Shown in pieces: positions 30,896 to 43,374 of a stretch of DNA of 64,000 bases. The position numbers and the translations under genes were made by a program. Position 1 is the first letter of the stretch. The number at the start of each line of letters is the position of its first letter. The notes below the pieces were generated by a model. That model did not search any database. It saw nothing but the letters and a program-made list of their open reading frames with translations, and was not told the origin of the DNA. The DNA comes from Circinella minor (lineage: Eukaryota; Mucoromycota; Mucoromycetes; Mucorales; Lichtheimiaceae), in contig JAEPRB010000031.1 in the NCBI GenBank assembly GCA_016758965.1, positions 186,001 through 250,000 on the forward strand. The letters run 5' to 3'.

Positions 30896-31429
30896 ATGCT
30901 TCCGTTAACAAAGGAAAATTTAACAAAACTTAACGATATAATGGGCGATCAACCTTATGATGTCGCAGACCATCTTCATGAAAATCTTAACGCTACGAGA
31001 TCATTATCGAGTATATCTGTATCTGACGAAGACGAAGACGACGAAGAAGAAGACAATAACGAATTCTACTTTTATTATTGCTATGATGAAAATCAACGCT
31101 CACATCATTATCAACAACAACCACGTCAAAAAAGAGCATCTACTTGGTCCGCTGGTTCGGCCAAGAAGTTCCTTGCACGCCATGGATCACGACTTGTTTA
31201 TAATAATACATACAGAACATCAGCAGGAGAGGATGTCAACAGTAGTCGTGGATTCTGGACCAAGATGTTCGGAAAAAATAAACGTCAGTCTAAACGACAA
31301 GAACATCAACATAACATTACCCGCTTATCAGGCACAGCGCCTGTTTGGTATAGTCAGTTTACTGTCAACCCCCCACCACCTTCTCCTGACCTGGTGTCAA
31401 CATATTCATCATCTCCATCTCGCGCTTAG
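30896..31429 (+). CDS. Hypothetical small acidic/basic protein, lineage-specific
   Basis: Single-exon ORF of 177 residues starting MLPLTKENLTKLNDIMGDQP. I choose the ATG at 30896 over an in-frame one at 30806 because the TATA box and T-rich leader precede it. Layout: an N-terminal helix-like segment; an acidic run SVSDEDEDDEEEDNNEF at about 42-58; a Tyr-rich patch; a basic Ser-rich middle (KRASTWSAGSAKKFLARHGS); a GFWTKMFGKNKRQSKRQEHQ motif; and a Pro/Ser-rich tail. No known domain. The RKRAS and WSAGSAKKF segments look like phosphorylation or docking sites. I infer a disordered regulatory protein. An overlapping 163-codon frame on the same strand is a shadow. Confidence 0.7.
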   Translation: MLPLTKENLTKLNDIMGDQPYDVADHLHENLNATRSLSSISVSDEDEDDEEEDNNEFYFYYCYDENQRSHHYQQQPRQKRASTWSAGSAKKFLARHGSRLVYNNTYRTSAGEDVNSSRGFWTKMFGKNKRQSKRQEHQHNITRLSGTAPVWYSQFTVNPPPPSPDLVSTYSSSPSRA

Positions 31430-31900
31430 GCAATTATATTTATTATAACTTATTATAGCTCTCACATGCCCATTCCCTTCATTTTCCTATTTATTGCTTA
31501 AATTAGTTTATAACATTTCATATTGTTATTATGTATATACATAGCATGTTATACCCTTTCATCCACTCCTACTCTTTTTTTTTTATATTGTGTAAGTAAA
31601 AGTTCTGTGTTTATCTATTTTTTTCAACGGCGACACAAACTGTATTAAAAACCCGACCTGATTTCGCCGCTTGGGTTGCGGTCTTTTTAATTTTTCGTGT
31701 GTCTTTTTCATGGTAATTGGAAGTTAAATTAGCCATACAAAATTAAAAAAAGAAGGAGCCGTGGGTTTGAGAATAGCCACATTTCCAATTTGATATACTT
31801 GGATAAAATTAAACCATAATAACTTAGGATTGAACCATGTCAGGATAGTGTTCTCTGCATAGCATGGTAATAATGTATTTGAAAAAAAAAATATACTTTT

Positions 31901-32910
31901 TCAAAACTATATACCAAATGGGAAGACACTATTGATATCAATTATGAGCAAAATATGCAAAGAAAAAAAAAAGATAAGACTTTACTAGCATCAGCATCAT
32001 GGGTTCAAGTTGTGTTGATGGCTCACATAATACAAAAAATGATATAAAGTCCTGAAGGTGGTGATATCCTGAGAGAATACAGGTACATTATTAGACCAAG
32101 TAGTTGCTATCAAAGTTGTCGGCTGTCAAACGAGTAAGTACGAATTATGCAACAAAAGGTTAAGGAAGGCTTCCTGGCTCATTCAGAAAGACTGGTACGG
32201 AACTAAAGCTTTATGATAGAGTTATTTATTTATCTTTAAAAAACTAATGAGCAACCAAAGCTTAGTTACAATGATGTATCTGATCTACAATGTCATTATA
32301 TCAAAGATCTATTGGTCAGCAGTCGCCCTTCTGAATCATCTTATGTACAAAATACCCTACTTCACCTACAACCGGAGCACTTGTCAATTCATTGCTTACG
32401 ATGACAATACGACTATTTAGCAGCGGGACCACCATATCTGACTGAATTGGTCTTTAAATGGTTGTTTTTTGAGTATTTTTCATTGGTGAGAAGCAACATT
32501 CAAGAGAAACATGTATTTGCTCTCACGTTTGATTCACTGGAGGGGGAACCATGCAACGTAAAGGGGAATATTGAGAGTCACTACTGCTCGTGGTGATATA
32601 ACCTAATCAAGACGAGGAATATACTGGCAGCCAGAAAAGAAAAGGGAAGGGATCGGTCCTAAAAAAATTGGTAGGAATTTTATGGAATTTATTACATGAA
32701 TATTTGTCAATATCTAGGTACATGGTTTTCCGTATCAATAGCTTGTTATGGGCAAAGTTAAAAGCGACCACATGTCCATTGACGAAGGACATTCTAGTTT
32801 TCCATTCTGACAAATATAAATCTTAACCTATAAGCAATGTTGTCATTTGTGGAATAATAGATGTCAAGAACTGGATTACAGGACTCAGCTTCGAGTCATT
32901 ATCATAACCT
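31901..32910 (+). pseudogene. Decayed gene with six in-frame stops and a frameshift, unknown family
   Basis: A single frame from 31901 to 32594 translates into coherent protein sequence interrupted only by stops at 32045, 32135, 32204, 32237, 32402 and 32594. Recognisable stretches are KLYTKWEDTIDINYEQNMQR, DKTLLASASWVQVVLMAHII, PEGGDILREYRYIIRPSSCY, GPPYLTELVFKWLFFEYFSL and EGEPCNVKGNIESHYCSW. The reading then shifts by one base and continues with GIYWQPEKKREGIGPKKIGR, KVKSDHMSIDEGHSSFPF and ELDYRTQLRVIIIT to about 32910. No start codon or exon structure is obvious. I do not recognise the family; composition suggests a multi-copy Mucorales gene or an element-encoded protein. Confidence 0.6.
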
Positions 32911-33381
32911 AACACGATAACCCTCTCGATTAAAGTTGATTACGTATAAAATTTTAAGCAAAAAAGATATCGTTAACAAAAATCCTGTTCTGTAAAACTT
33001 GATACTAAAATCCTATTTCAAGAGCATTACGTAGACCATATTCTCTGCGAAGACTGTAAAGCGTTCATTATCATCTTGGGGCCGTCGCTTAATAGGCTGC
33101 AAATTCATGAAAAAACAGTTTTCATTATATACATATCAGTTACGTTCATAAAAATTGAAAAATAATAATAGTACATAAAATATTTTATACGTAGATGAGC
33201 AGTAAATGTCATACGTAGGTATACTATCATGATCATTTTTATTAACGGGTAATTCGAAGCAGTAGCTTTTAGTTCTGTGTCTATATGTTCTTCTATTAAA
33301 TTTTGTTTTAATAAAAAGTCTCTGACTACGTGGTTATTTCATTAGAATATAATAATATGCTACGTGGTAACAAATTTTTAA

Positions 33382-33588
33382 CTAGTCTGTCATAAATGAT
33401 ACTCTTTGAATTTCTGCTAAAGTTGTTAAAAACGCTGCCACTTTATGCGAAATACCTTTGGCGGCGCTTGTGGGTTTTGACAACATTAAGCGAAAGATAT
33501 CAACTGACGCCGCGCCAATTGTCATCAAACTCGTGTCAAGAGTCGTCAGTTTTTTTATTTTATTTTTTATTTTTACATTGCCTGGCAA
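33382..33588 (-). pseudogene. Coding-like fragment, unknown family
   Basis: 68-codon open frame with DTSLMTIGAASVDIFRLMLS and GISHKVAAFLTTLAEIQRVS. It is less AT-rich than its surroundings. The opposite strand is open too, so only composition supports it. No family recognised. Confidence 0.25.
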
Positions 33589-33842
33589 TTGTTATTTTAC
33601 GTAGTTGAAATAATTGGTCCACTATGCATTAAGCGTGCGTTACAAAGTCTTGTTCGATTCATAATGTACCATTTACCATTGTATGGGGGGGCAGTAACTG
33701 GTAACTTTTTTCTGAAAAAAAATGTTATTGATGATTCTAACTGCATGATCATTATATACTTTGGTGATTGGTAGCATTGGATCTTTTATTTTATTTTTAT
33801 ACTATATATACATGTACCATTTAACTGAAAAGCATTTTATTC

Positions 33843-34000
33843 GTGGTCTGGAATTTAGCATTACAGGATTAACGTGAAGCTTCTCTCAGCAATGTTTGCC
33901 ACGGGGACTTCCAGGCATTTTCGAACATGTATCGTTGAGTGTTAATGGTGCTGCCTACAACCAATCCAGACTATCCTGTACAGATCGATTGAGAATAATT
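33843..34000 (-). pseudogene. Coding-like fragment with two stops, unknown family
   Basis: The minus-strand frame reads SGLVVGSTINTQRYMFENAW then KSPWQTLLREASR, with a stop before and after and protein-like sequence continuing beyond. It may belong with the fragment at 33382-33588. Family unknown. Confidence 0.3.
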
Positions 34001-34906
34001 AGTTGTAAATGGTGGCTTTATCTTTGATATAAGCTTCGATATCTAAAAAAAATAAGTGTCTTCGATTTAAAAAAATTAAATAGAGCAGTATTAACAACGA
34101 GCCTTTTACGCTCTCTTTGGTATTGTTTACATGGTGACAGAGAAATGGTACGTAGAGAATCAAAACTAGTTATGTAGTCAATAGAACAGACGACACACTA
34201 GGTCAAGATTAAAGAATAAATCGAAATTGAGTTTGTTTCTAGAGGATACACATCTCTAAAGAAAAATTATGCCGGCGAAAAGAAAGTTCTATCATATCAT
34301 TATCAAAAATCCACTATGACGTCATTCAGTTAGTACTTTTACTATTATATACACATTGAATGAGTTAATCATCAAAATGATAATAAAATATATCTAGTAA
34401 TAGTTGCTACTGGATGCAAAACCTTATATGCAAGTATCCAATACACTCACTTATCTTAATTTTTGCTAAATGGGCGGTTTACAGTGTTACTATGAATATA
34501 ATATATAGCTATTAATAAATGTAGATCAATAATTTATACTAACTATTAAAAAATCTTAGCGATATGTGAGGATATATTTACTACAAGATATGATCATAAA
34601 CAGATAAATAATGACAAGGTAAAGACGTACTGTGTTAGAGTGATAGGTAGACATCTGGCGGTCTATTTAAGAATATGATATAACCCATTGAGAGGAATAC
34701 ATCAGATATTATAGTAATATTAATTAAGAAGAGTATTGGTGTTATGCAACAATAACACATTAAGATAAGTGTAGCTGAGCATCGCGGTAAGATGTAGTTA
34801 ATATGCGGCACGAACTAAATATGTATATCCAGTGTGTTTACCAAGGATCAACAATTAATTATCCTCCTTTTTCAATCTTCAAAATAAAGCTATGGTCATC
34901 GAGGCA

Positions 34907-34924
34907 GTGTGTGTGTGTGTGTGT
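34907..34924. repeat. (GT)9 microsatellite
   Basis: Nine uninterrupted GT units in the gene-poor block. Confidence 0.9.
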
Positions 34925-34976
34925 GCTGTTTTACTTTGATAAGAATGTTGCAATCAGCAATAAATATCAGTAGCAT

Positions 34977-35000
34977 TAGAAGTTTAGAAGTTTAGAAGTG
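34977..35000. repeat. Three tandem copies of TTAGAAG(T)
   Basis: The eight-base unit TTAGAAGT occurs three times in tandem. Confidence 0.8.
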
Positions 35001-37330
35001 TGAACTTGATATAGTATCTACTCTTTTCAAACTTGTTGATCGATTAGAATATATTATTATCAGGATCGCCGTTTAATACTGTTTGTCTCAACTAAGGGTT
35101 GTCTGTTCATGATTTTTTTTAGGATAAAAAGATACTCATCATTGAGCTTTAATTTAGCACCATGGTTTTTTAATAACCCAAAAAAGCTTTTGTCCAACTT
35201 TGCAGTCCATAGTAGATATGTGTCCCATTTTCATTTTATATTAGGGCCAAATTCTACTTCCAATGCTGTAATTTTTTAATAACATGCTACTTTTTTGTTT
35301 CAAAAAATATTCTGATTAACTTACAAATTCTTTTACAGTTATTCATGATATTAAATTATAACTATGTCTTATTTTTATATAATCTTTTACATTGATGTAC
35401 TAAGGCTGTCTTTTGATATTTTTATTACGTAGTTTTGTTATGAAGTACCAATCTTTACCATAATCAGTAACAAAAATTGGCGCCGAAGGTAAACACATCT
35501 CGACTGATCTATTAAGATCCGACATTTGGGATAACGTGTCATATTATGTCATAGATTCATTACAAAGTAACAAGAACTGTAATAAAAGAACTCTTTGTTT
35601 TATGTTCACCTTTACTTTCCGCATACATCCACGCGAATCGATTGCTTTGGGGATGGTCATATTTCTAAAGTGCCATTTATTACTTACGACGGCGCCAGTT
35701 GAAACATGTGTTATTAATAAATTCAGATAATGCAGATATTGCGCAAAATGCAAATCTATACTATACAAGGTAGTCCCGCCGGCAAGAGTTTGCTATCCTA
35801 AAATTCTGTCAGCCAACCATGTACTGTATCTGATGTTACTCATAGTTGATTGAAGCATTGTATATTCTCTTTATAAACTAACTAGACAGTCAACTACAAC
35901 CGCTCTATTCAACAAATAAATAAAAACTACAGAGGAGCGTAATTTAAGATATGTTTTCTTCATCTAAGATACTATCATTGTATGAATTAGAGAACATATA
36001 TTAATAGCGGAGCATAATAATTAATTCGAAAAAAAGACCCTCAGCATCAATCTTTTTGTTGTCTAGACCATATGAAAAAAACCTCACCATCTCTGCATTT
36101 TTAAAGAAAAACTTGATAACATAACCTGGACAACTATATTGTACTGGGTGCACTAACTCCGCAGAAGATCTAAATAAAAAAATAACACTATCTTTGAGAA
36201 GACATTGTTGAAAGAGAAGAGTTTTATGTTTTAAAGCTAATTATAGTATGGGACTTGTGCAACTAAATAAAATAAAGACAAGCGATATATAAACCGGAAA
36301 TGCTCTTGAATGTTAATCCGCCGTAGTTTATTGCGAATATCCTCTTCTGCAAGACCGACGGCAGTAAACAATATTACCTTTTTCGGTTCATCCGGATTGA
36401 AAGATACCTAAAAGATGTAAAGGTTCGGAGAGATATTCAACAGATTTTCCATGCTGTTGGTTGCACAGCATATCTGGAAGCCGTACTAATCATGTAGCAT
36501 CAATGTTAAAAACTCCTATCTCAACAAATATCATCTACTGTATCAATCTATTTATTTCCAAACGAGTGCATGACTTTTTTGTTTTTGTTTATGTTTATCA
36601 TCTTTTTCAGCAATAACAGTAATAAATTATTATTGTTTGAATGAACATACTTAACAAGGTACATTTTCCTTTAAAATATCAATTTTATGCTACTAGTTGT
36701 TTTTATTTGACACGACCAGATTCTGCAACATGAACCTGTCTTAATAATTTTTGCAGAATATTATGAGCGTATATTATATTGTTATATATAGTCTTTCGAT
36801 TTGAGATTTATAGGTATATCCTCACCACAATACACATTGCTATTATTATCTAACAAATATACCTTACTAAACATATTACAAGATGAACTGTATCGCAATA
36901 AATAAAGTAGCCATACCAGTTTACTTAACAAAAAGAAATTGTCGTCCACAGACATTATGATATCACAGTGCGATGAAAACATGGTCTACGAGTGACAATA
37001 ACATAACAGCTCTTTCGTTATTAGTCATCATCTTCAGTTAGAGCATTTCCACGAGTTCTTGAATAGCAAGAAAGTTCTAATTAGTACTTCTGGAATGCAT
37101 TCGCATTATTTTAAAAAAAATTACAGTAACAGCTGAATTCACAATGAAAACACAAAGCTTAAATAAGTTAATCAGTATGTTCATTTCAAAGTAAAAGTAC
37201 AAATGGTTTTCATTGAAATTTTATATGTATGTCATTATTATGAAGAATAAACTATGTCTTTTCAAATAGAGAATCCGCGTGACGTTCGTGTTATTGGCCA
37301 TTTAACTAATTTGTTTACGTCTATAAACAT

Positions 37331-37582
37331 TCATATTTGATTAAAGCGGTTGGTATGAGTTATTTGGACTATACCTCTGATACAGATTGGTGCAGCCCAT
37401 CTCGTGCTATAGTGCATCATTAAATGATAATGTTCCAAAAATCTATCGAAATTTCGGCGACTTAAGAATATTGTAGTTTCGTCTCCTTTAGCATAATATA
37501 GTTGTGTATATGTATGTGCGTGTGTATGTACTTGTGCTAATAAAATTCTTAGATTAGTTGGACTCACCAAGATTACCACCAT
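37331..37582 (-). pseudogene. Coding-like fragment, unknown family
   Basis: 83-codon open frame with GDETTIFLSRRNFDRFLEHY and STRWAAPICIRGIVQITHTN. No start context or exon partners found. Composition is protein-like; family unknown. Confidence 0.25.
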
Positions 37583-40500
37583 TAAAAACCAGGTTTAAGA
37601 TTAATAAAAGTAGAATAAAAAGTAGTTTGACAAAAGCTACAGCATATATAATGCTGGCTAATATTACACTAGAAAGGAATAATTGGAGAATTACGTACAG
37701 TACTGGAATATAAAACCATAATTCTTAATACGGCCAACAGTGAAGGAAGTTTTTCTTTCATTATAACAAATTATATAATAGAGATATTTAAAGTATTATC
37801 AGGCTGAGAATGTACATAGGTATGGGATACCAACTCTACACACACAAGCAGCTTAATTATACCAGTAAAGGCAAACTCTAGAAGTGCTTTATATCATGTC
37901 ACGCGTGCGTAACTTTTATTCTGTGTTCAGTAATAGCTTTATCGTGCTCCCTCACTTTAAAATGTCTGTGAGCTGATTCTTTGTCGTCTTTGATGTAACG
38001 ACGCATGGAGAATTATCTTGACTTTTCACATGGAAAAAAAATATTACATTGCATGACCATGTTAAATAAATACCAATATGGCAATCCTCCTTTTAGTTAA
38101 GTTTAGTATATGTTGCACTAACCAAAGCGTGATCCACAAGCACCGGCACCGATCTTTTTTTTTTTTTTTTTTTTTTATTTTGGTTTTTAGAGTTGGGCAC
38201 ACCATATGATACGTATTCAATAATTAATAAACCTCGTTTTATATGTATAATTATTGGAGATAAGCGACCTGTTCTTTCCTTTAAAGTTGCTCTCAATAAC
38301 GTGAGCAATAAAGTACGTATAAATCCAGAAATTTGGACGTGGGAAATCAAGCTTTTTGAATACTTTAACCTAATTAACAGATAACTGATGTACTGAGGCT
38401 CTGTTTCTATTTGTTGCAGATTAAAAAAATATCATATGATTGATCTTGCTCACTGTTTATATGGTAATATTGTTTACTGTATTTATCTTTTTATATACAA
38501 AAGATATTAATCAGAAGCCTAATATTCTCGCTGTGTTATGTTCTCGAACTATGGTTATTACATACATTCTTAAGAGGGGCCGATTGGTGATATATATATA
38601 ATTAAAATAAGCTACAATAAAAGCTAAAGCATACAAAGGGTGGTAGTAACTTTTGTGATACTTTTTCAATTATGGTAAGATAAATAGTTTACGATTAGAT
38701 ACTTATAAAAGTTTAACTTTAGTCAATAAGTATTTCCGCTTTAGCGTAAACAACTAGTTCGTGATTGTTACACTGCTTTTTTTCTTCATTGCGGCAAATC
38801 ATTGTTTTTTACAGTAAAAACAATTAACACCTGAAAAGGCATTATCGCCATCATGACCAAAACAAAAAAGAATAAAGTACTAACTTGATACGTATCGTTA
38901 TTAGGTACAAAATTCTCGCCACTATTCTATACATAATTCCTTGAGATTGGCAATAGTTTTGAGAAAAGAGTTATAAATTATTTCACACTATATAATAATT
39001 GTGAATAGCTTATATTCTTATAATGATGTATTTTATCCTACAGCATTCGCAAATATATTATTCGTTGTTAAAAGTTGATTTGGACAACATTGCCCTCTAC
39101 CATAATAATTTTCACAGATGTATGTCTCGTGCTTTGAGTAGTTGTTTTGAATGCTTGTTTAAAACCACCTAACATAAGAAGTTATATAAGCTCTTAATGA
39201 ATATAGTTGTTTATGACTAACAAATGATACAATGTTTACTCATTGATACACATCACATTTTATACATACTACTTATTATTATATAACGAGAAAAGGCACA
39301 ATGGTAACTCTTAGTTTAATAGACTTTTACTAGGCGAATAAAGACTTGCATTGAGTTTTTTGGGGCACGGGATATTTATTATATGCCAAAGGTAGTATCA
39401 ACTATAATAAATTTTTTCTTGTGTATTCAAAGTAGTAAATGTCAATACCAACTCCTTAGATTATTAGAAAACCCATGACAACAAGATAATACATCAATAT
39501 ATCGTTTTACCTATCCACTCATATGTATAATGTAACGACAACCATTTTTTTTCTTTTTTATACGTACCCCTAAACGGGTTCTTATTAAAGGAAAAAAATG
39601 AAATTCATTACTACCTAATCGCATCATGTTATGATAATTTTTTCCCTTAGCAGTATTTAAATTTTGGAGGGAAAAAATATTAAAAGGTGGCGGGTGACAA
39701 TATCTATAAAGGAGAAGGAAGGGAGAGAAATATGGATGCATGTTATAACACACATACGCTACTGTCTGTTTTAGGAATGATAATGCACGTCGGTTCATCG
39801 ATTTACAACAACTTTAATGCGTGTGTTTATATAGATGAGAGAGAGATAGGTAAAGAAGGAACTTAAAGGGGAGGGGTTATATGCTTCTTTTACCATGTTT
39901 AGATAAAAAATTATATATATACCGTAATGTGCTTCTCCACAATAATAACAATAATAATAACAACAATAATAACATTAATAGTAAGAGTAACTGGACAGAT
40001 ATTAACTTTATTATATAATAGTTATTTATATTTTGCTGCAGAAAATTGTTTGTACCTGCTGGGTGGTATATATGTAGTGTTATCACTAAAATACATTTTC
40101 ATATTTAATCATCAACTAGAAACAGAAATAAGAGTGTTTTTTTTATTTGGTAGGGAGAGTGTAACTGTGTGTGAGAAATAATTATACATGTAAAAAAAAG
40201 AATTTGGTATGATGCAAGTGATAGAAAACTGATAACCCTGATAAGGGAGGGTCCAAGCGGTCAAAGCACAGTGATTTATTTTTTCTTCTTTTCATTCTCA
40301 TATAAATAATATTAAAACACAATTAAACCTGTAAGAAGGGAGAAGGAGGAAAAAGGCGAAGGAACAGAAGAATATGCTAAAAAGGCAAGAAGTGGCACAT
40401 ACACACTCAGCAAAAAAAAAAAAAAAAAAGATAATCACGTTGTGCTGGTTGTTGCTGTTATTTTTGTTGTTGTTTAGTTGTGTGTGAGAGTTGTGTGTAA

Positions 40501-40646
40501 GGGTTTTACGATGTTTCTATAAACAAGTTTCTTGGGGGAGTTTCGCTTTTTTTTTTTCTTCCCTCTCTTTTCTATTCTTTTCTTTTTCCCAGTATATTGT
40601 GTACTACTACTGCTTCTTTTTCCTCTAATAAACTTTTGTTACGAAA

Positions 40647-42868
40647 ATGATATATTGGTCTCGACTGCTGGCAATAGCACACGCCGTTAGTTGTAGTACC
40701 GAATTATACCTTCCGCTTTTTTTATGGAAAGATCGTGATTTAGACCCTTTTCTCATTGGCATGTTGACAGCCGTTGTGCTGATCTTTCGGCTAATGGCAT
40801 CGAGTGTATGCATTTGGTGGATTGATCGTTCAGACCCAACTACACATATCCAATTATTGATGGGTTTGTCAGTTATAGGCTCGCTCGCGTTGGTTGGTGT
40901 GTACATGTCACCAAACAATTTAACTCTTTTGATACTCTTAATGGTAGCCAATGGTTTATTTTATCAACCACTAACTTCGCTTGTGGATAGTGCTATTATC
41001 AAGAGTTTAGGTGATTACAAGAGCTGGCTCTATGGTTTGTATCGTCATTGATAAATAATAATGATAGGATGATATATAATAGAAACAACAGCAACACCGA
41101 CAACAACAAAAATTAATCATAACTCTCATTATTCTTTTTAAAAGAAAACGAAAGGCAATGGGCGAATGCATTTTTAGGATTAACATTATTACTAATTGGT
41201 TGCATAAGTGATCTATGGTCCAACAACAAGTATTTGGATTATATACTTACCGGTATAATTTTAATTGGATGTATCAGTCTTTTATGTATCACATTAACGT
41301 TAATTTACCGGCACAATGGAGTCATGCTTCTCGATTATATGATGATTACAGACGAATATGACGATGGTATTAATGGTAATGATGGGTATTATGAAGAAAC
41401 AATGACAGCTGCTCCTCGATTTCTCAAAAACGCATTGCTTTTTCAACCACCCCAGCATTATTACAATGATTCGCTGATACATGCCTATAAGCCGTATAGT
41501 TTATTTGGAGAGCCATTATCACACATTTCGGAAGAAGATGCTTCCATGCTCCGCCGGATGACCAGCAGTAACAGTAACCAGCTAATGCGCCGTAGCAGTA
41601 ATCAATCAGTAAGCTCTACCACCACTACTGCATCCATTGCTGCGTTAGCAGCAAGCGGGAGCGTACCAATTGCTGTTTACGGTAGCACGAACACAGCTAC
41701 AACAACTCAGCATCCTTTGGATTTTTTTTCTTCAGCATGGAGACGATATAATAGTATCACTCAACAACAGCATTCTCATACCCAACAAGCTAGTAACCTG
41801 CCTCCGAATGTCAACGTAAATGGAGCTATAACAGCAACACTTTCCCACCATTCCCAACAGCAACAACAAAACTATCACCAGCAACAACAACAACAACAGC
41901 AGCAGCAAACGCAACAACAAATACAGCTTGCGTCGTCTGTGGAGTTATCACTGTTACCCTTACCACCGAGTAATACACCAATGTCGGTGTTATTATCGCT
42001 TCATGTGGATGGTGGCGGCACAATGGTCGATCAGCTGATTCAGTGGCAAATACAAAGTATGTCATTGACCACATTAATGTTAGGTGTTATTTATGGTATG
42101 ATGAATACATTACTTTTTATTTATCTATATCAAGTACTTGACTTGTCTATGTGGATGATTGGCTTAGCTGCGATGGCACCTGTATTTACAGAAATATTTG
42201 TTCATATTACGGCACAATGGGTAAGTAAAAATTAATTTCCTATTTTCCCCCCTATTATTGTTACTATCCTTGTTCTCGGGATTTCTATACTGATGATTGG
42301 ATTTTTCAGTTTTAAGAATAATATGGGAGATAATTAATGCGAGAGAGAGGAAAAAAAATAATTAAAGTAATTTTGATGTCTTACATGTGGTTCTTTTTTT
42401 CTGTTTTAGTGGATACCTCAATTTACAATCACTGTAACCACTACCATAGTACATGCGGCGTTGATCATATGTTCTTTCGTCTATAGTTGGCTACGTCCCG
42501 ACTGGCCTATGCTTTGGCTTCAAATCCTTGTTTTGCAAGTGGTCCAAGGTATGTCATTCCCGCTGATATGGCTAGTCATGACACAACGCATATGTGCCTT
42601 ATTATGGACGGATGAAGAACAACGTATTGCCCAAGTTGGTAAATTATCGGCTTTGTTCAGTATCATCGGACCAGCTGTTGGTGCATTGTTAGCTGGTTTC
42701 TTATTATCTGGAGACGATAGTGCCGTGGGTAGTAGTAGTGTCACAAATACTAATACTGAAGCTATGGATGCTTTTTTGATGGCTGGTTATACACTTGTAT
42801 TTCGTTGCAATATAGCATTGACAGCAGCGAGTTTTGTTGTTTCTTGGGGTTGGTCATCAACGGATTAA
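40647..42868 (+). CDS. MFSD6-like major facilitator superfamily transporter
   Basis: Multi-pass transporter of the MFS_1_like/MFSD6 type; substrate unknown. Exons 40647-41034, 41145-42220 and 42410-42868 give 640 residues. The start gives MIYWSRLLAIAHAVSCSTEL, where a cytosolic N-terminus leads straight into helix 1. The N-half has helices around LYLPLFL, FLIGMLTAVVLIFRLMASSV, LLMGLSVIGSLALVGVYM and LTLLILLMVANGLFYQPLTS. SWLYENERQWANAFLG, across intron 1, corresponds to the YGxxRxWG-type motif. The C-half begins around SLTTLMLGVIYGMMNTLLFI. Between the halves lies a hydrophilic insert of about 200 residues rich in Ser/Thr/Asn with a glutamine tract (41855-41925). This is much longer than the usual central loop and probably disordered. 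Convergent with the importin gene. Confidence 0.82.
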
Positions 42869-43374
42869 ATCAAAGCCAATTTTCATTTTTCTTTTCTCAT
42901 TCATACATATAGTATATATCACATATCAAAAACTACATACCAAATGTTATTATAACAAGCATTATATTATATTTCATATAACTTTTCTTCTCCCACGTAT
43001 ATTATTTCTTATGTAACATATGATTCTCTTTGTTTTCCCTTTCCCTTTCCCTTCTTTTTTTTTTTTTTGCTTTTCAATTTGTATATAGTTAATTCTTTTC
43101 AAAAAAAAAAAAAGGTCATTTTCCATTATGGAAATAGTGGTGTTATTTTTATTTGTTGGATATACATATCTACTAAGTTTTTGTAGGTTGTAATGGTGAG
43201 GGAAAAGAACAAAGAAAAACGAAAAAAAAAGTATATAATGTATAATAAGTGTCCCGTTTAAAGGTTAATGATAGTATAATATAACAGTAAATAAGATTGA
43301 TTTGGGTAGAGGGGGAGACTAAGAAAGAGTATTAATTTTTTTTTGGCTTATTCTCGTACAATATATAACAGCAT
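42869..43374. other. Convergent 3' intergenic
   Basis: 3' flanks of the MFS transporter and importin-9 genes. It contains a CCCTTT array (43033-43053), a T-run and an A-run. No coding signal. Confidence 0.5.
43033..43053. repeat. CCCTTT short tandem array
   Basis: About 3.5 copies of the pyrimidine hexamer CCCTTT just downstream of the MFS transporter stop. Confidence 0.8.

Larger units (their letters stand above)
31430..40646. other. Gene-poor block, 9.2 kb, with pseudogene and relics
   Basis: No intact gene. It begins with a clear pseudogene (31901-32910). Further coding-like fragments, all on the minus strand, lie at 33382-33588, 33843-34000, 35544-35768 and 37331-37582. A broken plus-strand frame at about 34080-34370 includes EKLCRRKESSIISLSKIHYD. 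Microsatellites lie at 34907-34924 and 34977-35000, with a T-run at 38154-38176 and an A-run at 40411-40429. The last 400 bases are the MFS transporter promoter. TACGTA words are frequent. Confidence 0.5.
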
